Shown here: positions 44,272 to 52,481 of the stretch, piece by piece
Position numbering within the stretch: position 1 is the stretch's first letter
Layout of the letters: each line of letters starts with the position of its first letter
NCBI GenBank assembly: GCA_903862955.1
Contig: CAIPAH010000022.1
Location: 124,001 to 188,000 of the forward strand
Source: an uncultured Opitutia bacterium
GTDB taxonomy: Bacteria; Verrucomicrobiota; Verrucomicrobiia; Opitutales; Opitutaceae
Reading direction: 5' to 3'
DNA length: 64,000 nucleotides
Program-made: the position numbers and the translations under genes
Notes under the pieces: model-generated
The model's input: the letters and a program-made list of their open reading frames with translations, nothing else
What the model was told of the DNA's origin: nothing
Database searches by the model: none

Positions 44272-45459
44272 ATGAAAATCACCCGGATCGAAACCTTCAC
44301 CGTTGGCGCCGGCTGGAAGAACTATTTCTTCGTCCACGTCCACACCGACAACGGCCTCATCGGCCTCGGCGAGGGCACGCTCAACGGTTTCATCAAGACC
44401 ACTGAGGCCGCCGTGCGCGAACTCGAGCATCTCGTCATCGGCCAGGATCCGCAAAACATCCGCGCGCTCTCGAAGCGCCTGCTCGACAGCGTCTCCCTCG
44501 ACGGCGGGCACATCCACCGCACGGCCATCGCCACCATCGAGGTCGCGTGCTGGGACATCCTCGGCCAGCACCTCGGCGTGCCGATCTGGCAGCTGCTCGG
44601 CGGCAAGGTCCGCGACACCGTCCTCGCCTACGCCAACGGCTGGTATCGCACCGAGCGCACACCCGCGCACTTCGTCGCCGCGGCGGAGAAGGTCGTCGAG
44701 CGCGGCTTCCACGCGCTGAAGGTCGACCCGTTCGGCACCGCGCAGGGCTTTATCAGCGACGACGAGCTCCAACTCTCCTTCGACATTCTCTCCGCGATGC
44801 GGAAGCGTTTCCCGAAACTGCACATCCTGATCGATGTCCACGCGCGCTTCACCGAGGCCGACGCCCTCCGCGCCGCCGAGAAACTCGCCCCGATCGGGCT
44901 TTACTGGTGGGAGGAACCCACCACACGCGAGCGCGAGGCGCCCGCCAACAACGTTGCCCACCGCTGCCCCATCCGCGTCGCCACCGGCGAAATGTACGAC
45001 ACGCTCGGCCAGTTCTATACCCTCGCGGAAGGCGGCGGCGTGAACATCTTCCAGCCGGAGCCGATGTCGCTCGGCGGCCTCATGCCCACCCTCGCCGTCG
45101 CGCATCTCGCCGAAGCGCACGGCTCATGGATCGCCCCGCACCAGAGCGGCGGCCCCGTGGCCACCGCCGTCTGCCTGCAGCTCGCGGCCTGCGTGCCGAA
45201 TTTCCTCATCCAGGAGAACTTCGACATGTTCAACGACGCGTGGACGCGCGAGCTCGTCACGTGGACGCCCACGCTCGATCCCGCCAACGGCCACTTCTCG
45301 CTCCCCAAAACCCCGGGTCTCGGACTCAAGCTCAACCTCGACGTCGTGCGCGCCCACCCCTACGACCCGCACGCCTACCTCAACGTCTATGCCGAGGGCT
45401 GGGAAAAGCGCCTCGGCACCACCGCCGCCAAGAAGTCGGCGCCGCGCCGCAAGAAATAA
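44272..45459 (+). CDS. Mandelate racemase/muconate lactonizing enzyme family dehydratase, D-galactonate-dehydratase-like
   Basis: The 395-residue enolase-superfamily enzyme has the capping domain at the N-terminus and then the barrel with ALKVDPFG, metal ligands in LIDVHARF (Asp), WWEEP (Glu) and VATGEMYDT (Glu), and a His base in APHQSGGPVA. The pattern fits acid-sugar dehydratases such as galactonate or mannonate/gluconate types. It would remove water from an aldonate to give a 2-keto-3-deoxy acid. It starts 12 bases after the transketolase gene. Confidence 0.9.
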   Translation: MKITRIETFTVGAGWKNYFFVHVHTDNGLIGLGEGTLNGFIKTTEAAVRELEHLVIGQDPQNIRALSKRLLDSVSLDGGHIHRTAIATIEVACWDILGQHLGVPIWQLLGGKVRDTVLAYANGWYRTERTPAHFVAAAEKVVERGFHALKVDPFGTAQGFISDDELQLSFDILSAMRKRFPKLHILIDVHARFTEADALRAAEKLAPIGLYWWEEPTTREREAPANNVAHRCPIRVATGEMYDTLGQFYTLAEGGGVNIFQPEPMSLGGLMPTLAVAHLAEAHGSWIAPHQSGGPVATAVCLQLAACVPNFLIQENFDMFNDAWTRELVTWTPTLDPANGHFSLPKTPGLGLKLNLDVVRAHPYDPHAYLNVYAEGWEKRLGTTAAKKSAPRRKK

Positions 45460-45485
45460 TCCCCAGCCTCTCGCCACCACACCCC

Positions 45486-46679
45486 ATGAAACTCACCCGC
45501 ATCGAGACGATCCGCTCCCCGGATTTTCCGAACCTGCTCTGGGTGCAGCTGCACACGGACGACGGCCTCGTCGGGCTCGGTGAGACATTCTACATCCCGG
45601 CGGCCGTCGAGGCGGTCATCCACGACTTCGCCGCACCGCTCCTGCTCGGGCAGTCGGCGTTCGATCGTGAGCGGCACTGGCAGGCGCTGTTTTGTTACGC
45701 CAATTTCTTCGGCCACGCCGGCGCCGAGATGCGCGCCATCTCCGCCCTCGACCTCGCGCTGTGGGATTTGCTCGGCCAGCACACGCGCCTGCCGGTGCTC
45801 AACCTGCTCGGCGGCCAGACGCGCGATTCCATCCGCATCTACAACACCTGCGTCGACACGCCGAAATACGCCGACCAGACCGGCTTCCTCGAAAAACCCG
45901 GCGAGCTCGCGAAGTCACTCCTCGCCCATGGCATCACCGCGATGAAGGTCTGGCCGTGGGACCGCTTCGCGCCGCAGATGAAAGTCTCCGCCGTCACCGG
46001 CCCCGCCGGCTGGTCCGCCGTCGGCCCCGTGGGCCACGATCTGCTGCCCGAGCAACTCGCCCAAGGGCTCTGGACCGTGCAGGAAATCCGCAAGGCCGTC
46101 GGCGACAAGATGCAGATCGCGCTCGAGGGCCACTCGCGCTGGGACGTGAATTGCGCACTGCGCATCGCCCGGGCGCTCGAGCCCTACGACGTCATGTGGA
46201 TGGAGGATTTCCTCCAGCCCGACAGCGCCCCCGATCTCGCCCGTCTCGTGCGCGAGACGCGCGTGCCGCAGACGGCGAGCGAACGCCTGTTCACGCGTCA
46301 CGCCTATCGCCGGCTGCTCGAGGCCGACGCCGCGCACGTGGTCATGACCGACGTCATTTGGACCGGCGGGCTCAGCGAGGCGCTCAAAATTGCCGCGCTC
46401 GCCGACACGCATCATCTCTCGATCGCTCCCCACGACTGCACCGGGCCGGTCAATCTCTTCGCCTGCCTCCACCTCTGCGCCGCCGTGCCCAACGCCCTGA
46501 TCATGGAAACCGTGCGCGGCTTCTGCGAAGGCTACTACCGCGAAGTCGCCACGCCCGACGTGCCGATCCAAAACGGTCGCGCGTGGTTGGACAAATTCGG
46601 CCCCGGCCTCGGCGTGAAACTGCGCCCGGAGTTCCTCGCGCGCGCCAACCTCCTCCGCCGCGTCTCGCAGCAGTCATGA
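45486..46679 (+). CDS. Second enolase-superfamily (mandelate racemase type) sugar-acid dehydratase
   Basis: The MKLTRIETIRSPDFPN start gives 397 residues; the rest of the long ORF-track frame is a shadow. The barrel motifs are MKVWPWDRFAP, ligand Glu in LEGHSRWDV, Glu in WMEDFLQPD, Glu in TASERLFTR and the base His in APHDCTGPV. The insertion AVTGPAGWSAVGPVG differs from the first paralogue, so a different acid is expected. Its stop overlaps the next gene by four bases. Confidence 0.88.
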   Translation: MKLTRIETIRSPDFPNLLWVQLHTDDGLVGLGETFYIPAAVEAVIHDFAAPLLLGQSAFDRERHWQALFCYANFFGHAGAEMRAISALDLALWDLLGQHTRLPVLNLLGGQTRDSIRIYNTCVDTPKYADQTGFLEKPGELAKSLLAHGITAMKVWPWDRFAPQMKVSAVTGPAGWSAVGPVGHDLLPEQLAQGLWTVQEIRKAVGDKMQIALEGHSRWDVNCALRIARALEPYDVMWMEDFLQPDSAPDLARLVRETRVPQTASERLFTRHAYRRLLEADAAHVVMTDVIWTGGLSEALKIAALADTHHLSIAPHDCTGPVNLFACLHLCAAVPNALIMETVRGFCEGYYREVATPDVPIQNGRAWLDKFGPGLGVKLRPEFLARANLLRRVSQQS

Positions 46680-47515
46680 GCCCGACCGCGTCGCTCGCTT
46701 CCCGCATCGCCGCGGCCCGCCCCGCGGCCGGCTCACTCGCGGCGTGGTGGCTCGGCGGCTCGGGTTTCATCTTCAAGACCCCCGCCGGGCGCCAAGTGTG
46801 GATTGACCCGTATCTCTCCAACATCGTGAAGGACATGTTCGACGTGGAGCGCGCGTTTCCACCGCCGATCACCGCCGCCGAAGCCGAGCCGGACTTCGTG
46901 ATCAGCACGCATTGGCACGAGGACCATCTCGACCCCGGCTGCATTCCCGAGCTCGCCCGCCGCCGGCCCAACGCCAAGTTCATCATGTCGCCCGGCGCGA
47001 TGTCTCATGCCCTCTCGTGGAGCGTGCCGAAGAGCCAGGTCGTGCCGCTCACCGCCGGCCAGACGCTCGATCTAGGCGACGTGAAGCTCACCGGCATACC
47101 CGCGCGCCACGAGGCCGGCGTGCCGGGCTGGGAAGTGCCGGACGCGTTCGGGGTGATGCTCGATTTCAACGGCGTCCGAATCTACCACACCGGCGACACC
47201 GACTACGACCCGCGCATCCACCGCGCCGTCGCCGCCACGCCGCTCGCGCTCGCCACGCTCTGCATCAACGGCTCCGTCGGCAACATGAACGCCCACGAAG
47301 CCGCGCTGCTCGCCTGGCAGCTGAACGCCCGCAGCGTCATCCCGCACCACCACATCCTCTGGTCGCGCCCGGCGGACAAGATCCCCGCCTACGAGACGCT
47401 CGACGCCAACCTCTTCGCCGACACCTACCGCAAGCTCGGCGGCAAGGCCCAAGTCCTGCTCCCCACCGTCGGCGGCGCCTACACCGTCACCGCCAACGGC
47501 GCCGCGCCCAGCTAG
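46676..47515 (+). CDS. MBL-fold metallo-hydrolase, UlaG-like lactonase
   Basis: The start at 46676 (ATGA overlap) gives 279 residues with the metallo-beta-lactamase motif THWHEDHLDP, the later His in IPARHEAG and YHTGDTDYD. The arrangement follows UlaG (L-ascorbate-6-phosphate lactonase) and related sugar lactonases. In this operon a role in opening an aldonolactone before dehydration is plausible. It has no signal peptide. Confidence 0.87.
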   Translation: MSPTASLASRIAAARPAAGSLAAWWLGGSGFIFKTPAGRQVWIDPYLSNIVKDMFDVERAFPPPITAAEAEPDFVISTHWHEDHLDPGCIPELARRRPNAKFIMSPGAMSHALSWSVPKSQVVPLTAGQTLDLGDVKLTGIPARHEAGVPGWEVPDAFGVMLDFNGVRIYHTGDTDYDPRIHRAVAATPLALATLCINGSVGNMNAHEAALLAWQLNARSVIPHHHILWSRPADKIPAYETLDANLFADTYRKLGGKAQVLLPTVGGAYTVTANGAAPS

Positions 47516-47577
47516 ACGACCGAATTTGGACCGGCGTTCTCCACCTCCCCGCTTCCCCTTCCGCCATCCCATTCCCC

Positions 47578-48357
47578 ATGCAAGGCATCGCCAATACTGG
47601 AGTTTTCATCACCGGCGGCTGCGGCGACATCGGCCAGGCCGTCGCCAAGCGCTTCCTCGCCGCCGGCGCACGCGTCATGCTCGCCGACCTGCTCCCGCCC
47701 GCCCGCGGACGCGCCGCGGCCAAGGCGCTGCATCCCGTGAACGCCGCGTATGTGCGCTGCGATGTCACCCGCGCCGCCTCCGTCGACCGCGCGCTGGCCG
47801 CAGCGAAGAAATTCCTCGGCCGGATCGACACCGCCATCTGCAACGCCGGCATGGTCGTCAACCAGCCGTTCGTGGACGTGACCGAGCAGGCGTGGTCGCG
47901 CACGCTCGCCGTGAACCTCACCGGCAGTTTCCTCACCGCCCAGCGCGCCGCGCGGCTCATGTTGAAAAATCCGCGCCGCGGCCAGGCGCGTCGCGGCACG
48001 ATTCTCTTCACCGGCTCGTGGGTCCAGGACACGCCCTGGCCGCAGGGCGCGAGTTATTGCACCAGCAAGGGCGGCCAGCAGATGCTCGCGAAAATCATCG
48101 CGCAGGAACTCGCGCCGCACGGCATCACCGCGGCCCTCGTCGCCCCCGGGATGGTTTACGCCGGCCTGACGAAGAAAATTTACGATCGCGACCGGAGCTT
48201 CGCGCGGAAAGTGGACAAGGTCGTGCCGCTCCTCCGCATGAGCACCGCGGAGGAAGTCGCCGGCAGCTTTCTTTTTCTCGCCAGCGACGACGGCGCCTAC
48301 ATCACCGGCACGACCATCCTGGTGGATGGCGGCGCCACCTTGGGCCGCCGCGAATAG
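47578..48357 (+). CDS. SDR family oxidoreductase
   Basis: From the ATG at 47578 the protein has 259 residues. It has the cofactor loop GGCGDIGQAVAKRF, CNAGMVVN, a Ser in FTGSWVQ, the catalytic YCTSKGGQQM, and the late ITGTTILVDGGATLG. It probably oxidises a sugar to its lactone or reduces a keto acid, and closes the catabolic run that began at 41626. The part of the ORF-track frame before 47578 overlaps the lactonase gene in another frame and is not real. Confidence 0.92.
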   Translation: MQGIANTGVFITGGCGDIGQAVAKRFLAAGARVMLADLLPPARGRAAAKALHPVNAAYVRCDVTRAASVDRALAAAKKFLGRIDTAICNAGMVVNQPFVDVTEQAWSRTLAVNLTGSFLTAQRAARLMLKNPRRGQARRGTILFTGSWVQDTPWPQGASYCTSKGGQQMLAKIIAQELAPHGITAALVAPGMVYAGLTKKIYDRDRSFARKVDKVVPLLRMSTAEEVAGSFLFLASDDGAYITGTTILVDGGATLGRRE

Positions 48358-48630
48358 GCCTCTGGCGGCGGCGCCTGAGTCACGACAGCGGCGAGTTTGC
48401 CCAACGCCATTGGACGTGGGCCCGGGGATTTACCCTGCCCGCCCAATCGCCCGCCCGGAGGAATTCCTCACTAGCAACTGGGTTGCAACATGCTAATAAC
48501 GAATGAGTAAAGGTCGTGAGTAAATTCCGCGTTCGTGCGACGGCCATTTGGGTCATTTGATCTGTGCCAAAGCGTTTGGGCCCAACCAATTTAGTCGAAT
48601 TTAGGCCGGTTTTCCTGCTAGCTCTCCCGC
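48358..48630. other. 272-base intergenic stretch without recognised features
   Basis: It separates the catabolic run from the response regulator. It is less GC-rich in its second half (AACATGCTAATAACGAATGA), where a promoter for the following two genes would be expected, but no consensus boxes stand out and there is no clear terminator. Confidence 0.4.
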
Positions 48631-49056
48631 ATGTCGACCTCCGACCAAAATAACCCGTCTACTTCCCTTTCCGGTTCCGCAGCGCGTTGGATCCTGCTCG
48701 TCGACGATGAACCGGCCATGCGTCAGTTGATCGAGACTGTCCTCGATACCCAGCATTGGGTCGTGCGCGTGGCCGACGGGGCGACCGCCGCCCTGGCCAC
48801 GATCAATGCCGCCCCCACGCCGCCCACGCTGATGATTTGTGACGTTTTAATGCCGGGGATCGACGGGTTGGAGCTGACGCGCCGGCTGATCGCGAAATTT
48901 CCCAAGCTCAAGGTCATCCTCATCAGCGGGCACCTGATGGACCTCTCGTGGTGGCCCACGGACTTGCGTGAAATCTGCTTCCTGACCAAGCCCTTTTCCA
49001 ACGACCAGCTGATCGCCGCGGTCCGGCAAGCGACCGAGCCGGAGGCGACGACCTAG
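48631..49056 (+). CDS. Single-domain response regulator receiver protein
   Basis: The 141-residue protein is a CheY-like receiver: acidic pocket in LLVDDEPAM, phospho-acceptor Asp in MICDVLMPGIDG, Ser in LISGH and Lys in LTKPFS. There is no output domain. It would receive a phosphate from an unlinked kinase and act by protein contact. The next gene starts 13 bases later, so its partner may be that membrane/cNMP protein. Confidence 0.93.
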   Translation: MSTSDQNNPSTSLSGSAARWILLVDDEPAMRQLIETVLDTQHWVVRVADGATAALATINAAPTPPTLMICDVLMPGIDGLELTRRLIAKFPKLKVILISGHLMDLSWWPTDLREICFLTKPFSNDQLIAAVRQATEPEATT

Positions 49057-49069
49057 GCCTTCGACGGGC

Positions 49070-51022
49070 ATGGATACGAATCTCACGCTTTCCGCGCAGA
49101 TCCTGACTCTGGCGCCGAACCTTCAGCACAGCGAGACCATCAATGGCTTGCTGGTGGTGAAGAATGTGTCGGCCAAGACGTATCTCAAGATCACGACGGC
49201 CCAGTGGCGCATCCTGCGGCTGTTCGGCGAGCCCCGCTCCGTGCCGGCCGTGCTGGCGCAGGCACTCGACGAGCGGCTGTGCCTGCCGCTCAACGAATTC
49301 TTCGAGCTGATCCTCAAGGCCGTCCGCGAGCACATCCTCCTCGAGCCAGGCGTCGAGATCGAGCCCGTGCAGGCGTTCAACTGGCGTCCCGGCGTGCGCC
49401 CCAAGACCGTCGCGCGCCCGCTGGCTGCGATCTTCCTCGCGGGCCTCGTGCTCATGCTCGTCTATCGCCCGGCCCTCCCGCTCTCGCCCAAGGACCTCGG
49501 CGCCGGGCTGTTGCTCCTGAGCGTCACCCTCACCTTCAGCGCCTTCCTCACCGCCTGCCTCGTCCGCGGCGCCGGTGGCGAAATCTACCGGCCCCGCTGG
49601 CAATGGCTGCGCCTGCCGCCGTATTTCGAGATCGATACGAGCGACTCCGTGATGCTCTCCACGCTCGACCAGCAGGCCGTCGCGATGGCGCGGCCCGCGG
49701 TCATCTCCGCCGCCGTCGGCCTCGCGGCCTGGCTGCAGCCCGAATGGTGCGTGCCGGGCCTGATCGGCCTCGCGGTCAGCCTCCGGCCGATCCTGGGCGG
49801 GCGTTTCGCCGCACTCGTCCGCCTCGGCCGCAAGGGCAGCCTCAGCGACTCCGACCACGCCTACATCTTCCCGCCCAACAACCGCCCGCAGACTCGCTGG
49901 CACCTGCTCCGCCGGTCGCTCCGTCACCCTGACACCTGGGCCCTCATTTCCTACGGCGTGGCATGGACCCTCGCCGTGGTCTACATGGGCGCGCACGTGA
50001 CCAAGATGCCGTTCTGGCTGTTGTCCCAGTGGGAAACGGAAAGCGTGCGCCTGGCCGCGGCCATCTTCTCCTCCCTGCTGGCGCTCGGCGCCGGCTATGC
50101 GCTCTGGGAGTTTTTCCACTTCGCCCGGGAACGCGCCCGCGCGCGCCGCCACACCTACCGGCTCTGGAAAACCCGCTGGTTCACCGCCAAGAAAATGGTG
50201 CTGCTCGAGGGCAACCGACTCAAGGCCGTCACCGAGTCCCCCCTTTTCCGCACGCTGCAGCCCCCCGAGCGCCAACAGCTCGCCCGGCTCATGCACACGT
50301 CGCGCTACGGTGCCTGGTCTGCCCTGCCGACGCACGGCCCCGTGCCCACGCAGGTGTCGCTCATCGTCAGCGGCACGGTCGGTCTCTACCGCAAGCTGCC
50401 CTCCGGCCGCTCGAGCCGCGTCCAGGTCCTCAGCGAGGGCGACGTCATCGGGCTCCACGACCTCGCCGACCCGAAACAGCCAAGCTACGTCGTGCGTTCG
50501 CTCACGCCGGTCACGCTGCTCACCCTGGACCGTTCCCAGGTCGAGGCGATCGCCATCCCGCGCATCGCCCGCACCGTGCTCACCGACACCATCCTCAAGC
50601 TGCCCTTCCTGCGGCGCATTTCGCTCTGCCAAAACTGGCATTTCCAGGCGATCGAGCGCTTCGCCCATCTCTCCAGCATCACGGACTACACGTCCGGCAG
50701 CGTCATTTTCCCGGAAAACGAGTTCAACGAGAACTTCTTCATCATCTTCGAGCAGGACGCCACCGTCACCCGTAACGGCCGCCGCCTCGCGGTGATCCAC
50801 GCCGGCGACTTCTTCGGCGAGATCGGCCTCCTGCAAAACAGCGCGTCCAACGCGCAGGTGAGCGCAAAACAGGACATGCGCTGCCTCAGCATCTCCCGCG
50901 TCGAGTTCCTCCGCTTCGTCACCCACAACCATACCGTGGCTCTGGAACTGGAGCGCGTGAGCTCGAAGCGCCTCGGCCGCCCGATCTTCCCGCTGAAGAA
51001 GGGCAACTTCCGCTCGACGTAG
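49070..51022 (+). CDS. PqqD-like + M50-like pseudoprotease scaffold + two cyclic-nucleotide-binding folds
   Basis: In this 650-residue protein, residues 1-110 resemble the PqqD-like/winged-helix head of 'putative peptide zinc metalloprotease' proteins. Residues 112-350 form a membrane region aligned with M50 proteases: GAGGEIYRPRWQWLRLPPYF and EIDTSDS match the GGRV...P.YxDxSD pattern. At the place of HExxH the sequence is SAFLT (157-161), so proteolysis is unlikely. Residues 395-500 and 525-620 are two cNMP-binding beta-rolls; the second has GDFFGEIGLL but lacks the Arg that holds the phosphate. It probably senses a signal at the membrane together with the receiver protein encoded 13 bases upstream. 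The domain reading is by pattern and should be tested structurally. Confidence 0.75.
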   Translation: MDTNLTLSAQILTLAPNLQHSETINGLLVVKNVSAKTYLKITTAQWRILRLFGEPRSVPAVLAQALDERLCLPLNEFFELILKAVREHILLEPGVEIEPVQAFNWRPGVRPKTVARPLAAIFLAGLVLMLVYRPALPLSPKDLGAGLLLLSVTLTFSAFLTACLVRGAGGEIYRPRWQWLRLPPYFEIDTSDSVMLSTLDQQAVAMARPAVISAAVGLAAWLQPEWCVPGLIGLAVSLRPILGGRFAALVRLGRKGSLSDSDHAYIFPPNNRPQTRWHLLRRSLRHPDTWALISYGVAWTLAVVYMGAHVTKMPFWLLSQWETESVRLAAAIFSSLLALGAGYALWEFFHFARERARARRHTYRLWKTRWFTAKKMVLLEGNRLKAVTESPLFRTLQPPERQQLARLMHTSRYGAWSALPTHGPVPTQVSLIVSGTVGLYRKLPSGRSSRVQVLSEGDVIGLHDLADPKQPSYVVRSLTPVTLLTLDRSQVEAIAIPRIARTVLTDTILKLPFLRRISLCQNWHFQAIERFAHLSSITDYTSGSVIFPENEFNENFFIIFEQDATVTRNGRRLAVIHAGDFFGEIGLLQNSASNAQVSAKQDMRCLSISRVEFLRFVTHNHTVALELERVSSKRLGRPIFPLKKGNFRST

Positions 51023-51035
51023 GCACCAGAGAATT

Positions 51036-51111
51036 GGCCGCAAAGAGGCGCAAGAGCGGCCAGCCAGCCGTGGATTCCTGCGCGTGCTTGCGCCGCTTTG
51101 CGGCCAAATCT
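51036..51111. repeat. Loose palindrome, GGCGCAA-word type
   Basis: TTGGCCGCAAAGAGGCGCAA faces a right arm whose reverse complement is TTTGGCCGCAAAGCGGCGCA. It is the sister of the element at 1308-1416 and lies between two convergent genes. Confidence 0.82.
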
Positions 51112-51120
51112 TCCGTTCGC

Positions 51121-52374
51121 CTATCCGCAGACTTCGCGGTGCACGGCGATCACGGAGTCCGCGATGTAGTCCGCGTCCGCCGTCGTGTAGAGCCAGCCCA
51201 GCGGCAGCGCGATGAAGCGCTTCGTCAAATCCTCCGTGCGGGGGAAATCCACCGCGCGGTAGCCTTCCGCCGGCCAGATCGGGAAATCGCGGAACGGTGA
51301 CGCCCCCGGCGCGTGCGCCAGCCCGGTCTTCACGTAGTCGCGGCCGTATTGCGGATACGTGCCCGTGCGCTGGCCGCAGTTCACGTTGCGCGCGTCCAGC
51401 TTCTCGCGGAACGGCGTCACGAGTTCGGCGCGATCGAGGAAGAAATACGGCTCGAAGCCAAAGGATCCCGCCGGGTCGGCTTCATGCCGCAACGCCAGGC
51501 CCTTCAACCCGGCCAGCCGCGGCAGGATCCGCGCCGCCAGCGCCCGGCAATGGTCGCGGATCTTGTCCACCTTGCGCAGCTGCGCGAGCGCCACCGCCGC
51601 AGTCAGCTCCGACATCCGGAATTGTCCGCCCGCAAACGCCGGCTCGCGCGGCGGCACCAGCGCGGCGTGATACGGCCGATAGTTGCCTAGGTCGTGAAAC
51701 CGCACCGCGCGTTCGTAGAGCCGCTGGTCCCGCGTCACCACCATCCCGCCTTCGCCCGACGTCGCGACTTTGTTGTTCTGAAAACTGTAGGTCGAAATGT
51801 CGCCCCACGAGCCGACCTGCCGCCCGCGGTAGCGCGTGCCCAGCGACTGCGCGCAATCCTCGACCACATAAATTCCGCGGCGGTGCGCCTCGTGCAGGAT
51901 CGGCTCCATCGCCGCCGCCACACCCTGGTAATGCACCACGATCACGGCGCGCGTTCGCGGCGTCGCCAGCCGACCGATTTCCGCCGGGTCGAGGTTGAGC
52001 GACTCGTCGATCTCCGCCAGCACCGGGCGCGCGCCGACGCGCACGATCGCGGTGAAGCACGAGATCCAGCTCCAGGCATTGACGATGACCTCGTCGCCCG
52101 GCCCGATCGCCGCCGCCGCCAGCGCGACTTCCAACGCGCCCGAGCCGCTCGTCACACCCAGCGCGTAGTCGCTGCCGATGTAGGCGCGAAATTCCTTCTC
52201 CAGCTGCGCGGCCATCGGCGGTGGTTTCGCCGGGTCCATGCCGTAGTAGCGAAAGGGCTCCTTGCGGCGCAGCACATCGAGGACAAGCGCCTCCTCCTCG
52301 GGGCCGATGGCTTGGAAGCCAAGGCCGGGAACCGGGCGCGGACGAAGGGCGGGGACGGTCATGGCCACAGTCAT
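51121..52374 (-). CDS. DegT/DnrJ/EryC1/StrS family PLP-dependent aminotransferase
   Basis: The 417-residue product starts at 52374, where a GGAGGA sequence precedes the ATG; the ORF-track start further upstream is not supported. Motifs are VTSGSGALEVALAAAA, VEDCAQSLGTRYRG and the PLP Lys in SFQNNKVATSGEGG. It has more in common with cyclitol/AHBA-type members than with LPS sugar aminotransferases, judged only by the block SGEGGMV. No nucleotide-sugar genes are nearby. It differs clearly from the paralogue at 36139. Confidence 0.9.
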   Translation of the reverse strand: MTVAMTVPALRPRPVPGLGFQAIGPEEEALVLDVLRRKEPFRYYGMDPAKPPPMAAQLEKEFRAYIGSDYALGVTSGSGALEVALAAAAIGPGDEVIVNAWSWISCFTAIVRVGARPVLAEIDESLNLDPAEIGRLATPRTRAVIVVHYQGVAAAMEPILHEAHRRGIYVVEDCAQSLGTRYRGRQVGSWGDISTYSFQNNKVATSGEGGMVVTRDQRLYERAVRFHDLGNYRPYHAALVPPREPAFAGGQFRMSELTAAVALAQLRKVDKIRDHCRALAARILPRLAGLKGLALRHEADPAGSFGFEPYFFLDRAELVTPFREKLDARNVNCGQRTGTYPQYGRDYVKTGLAHAPGASPFRDFPIWPAEGYRAVDFPRTEDLTKRFIALPLGWLYTTADADYIADSVIAVHREVCG

Positions 52375-52481
52375 TTTCCTCCGCGCCGCGAATGACAAAT
52401 CATAACTGCGCCCGCCGGAAGGGTTGAATAAACACAATTCCCGCGTTGCTGCGCTTTGCGCGGACGGCTTGGGTGCACGCG

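Noticed and set aside
48358-48630. Possible riboswitch or leader RNA before the response regulator
   Set aside because: No conserved riboswitch core or stable terminator/antiterminator pair could be recognised by eye.
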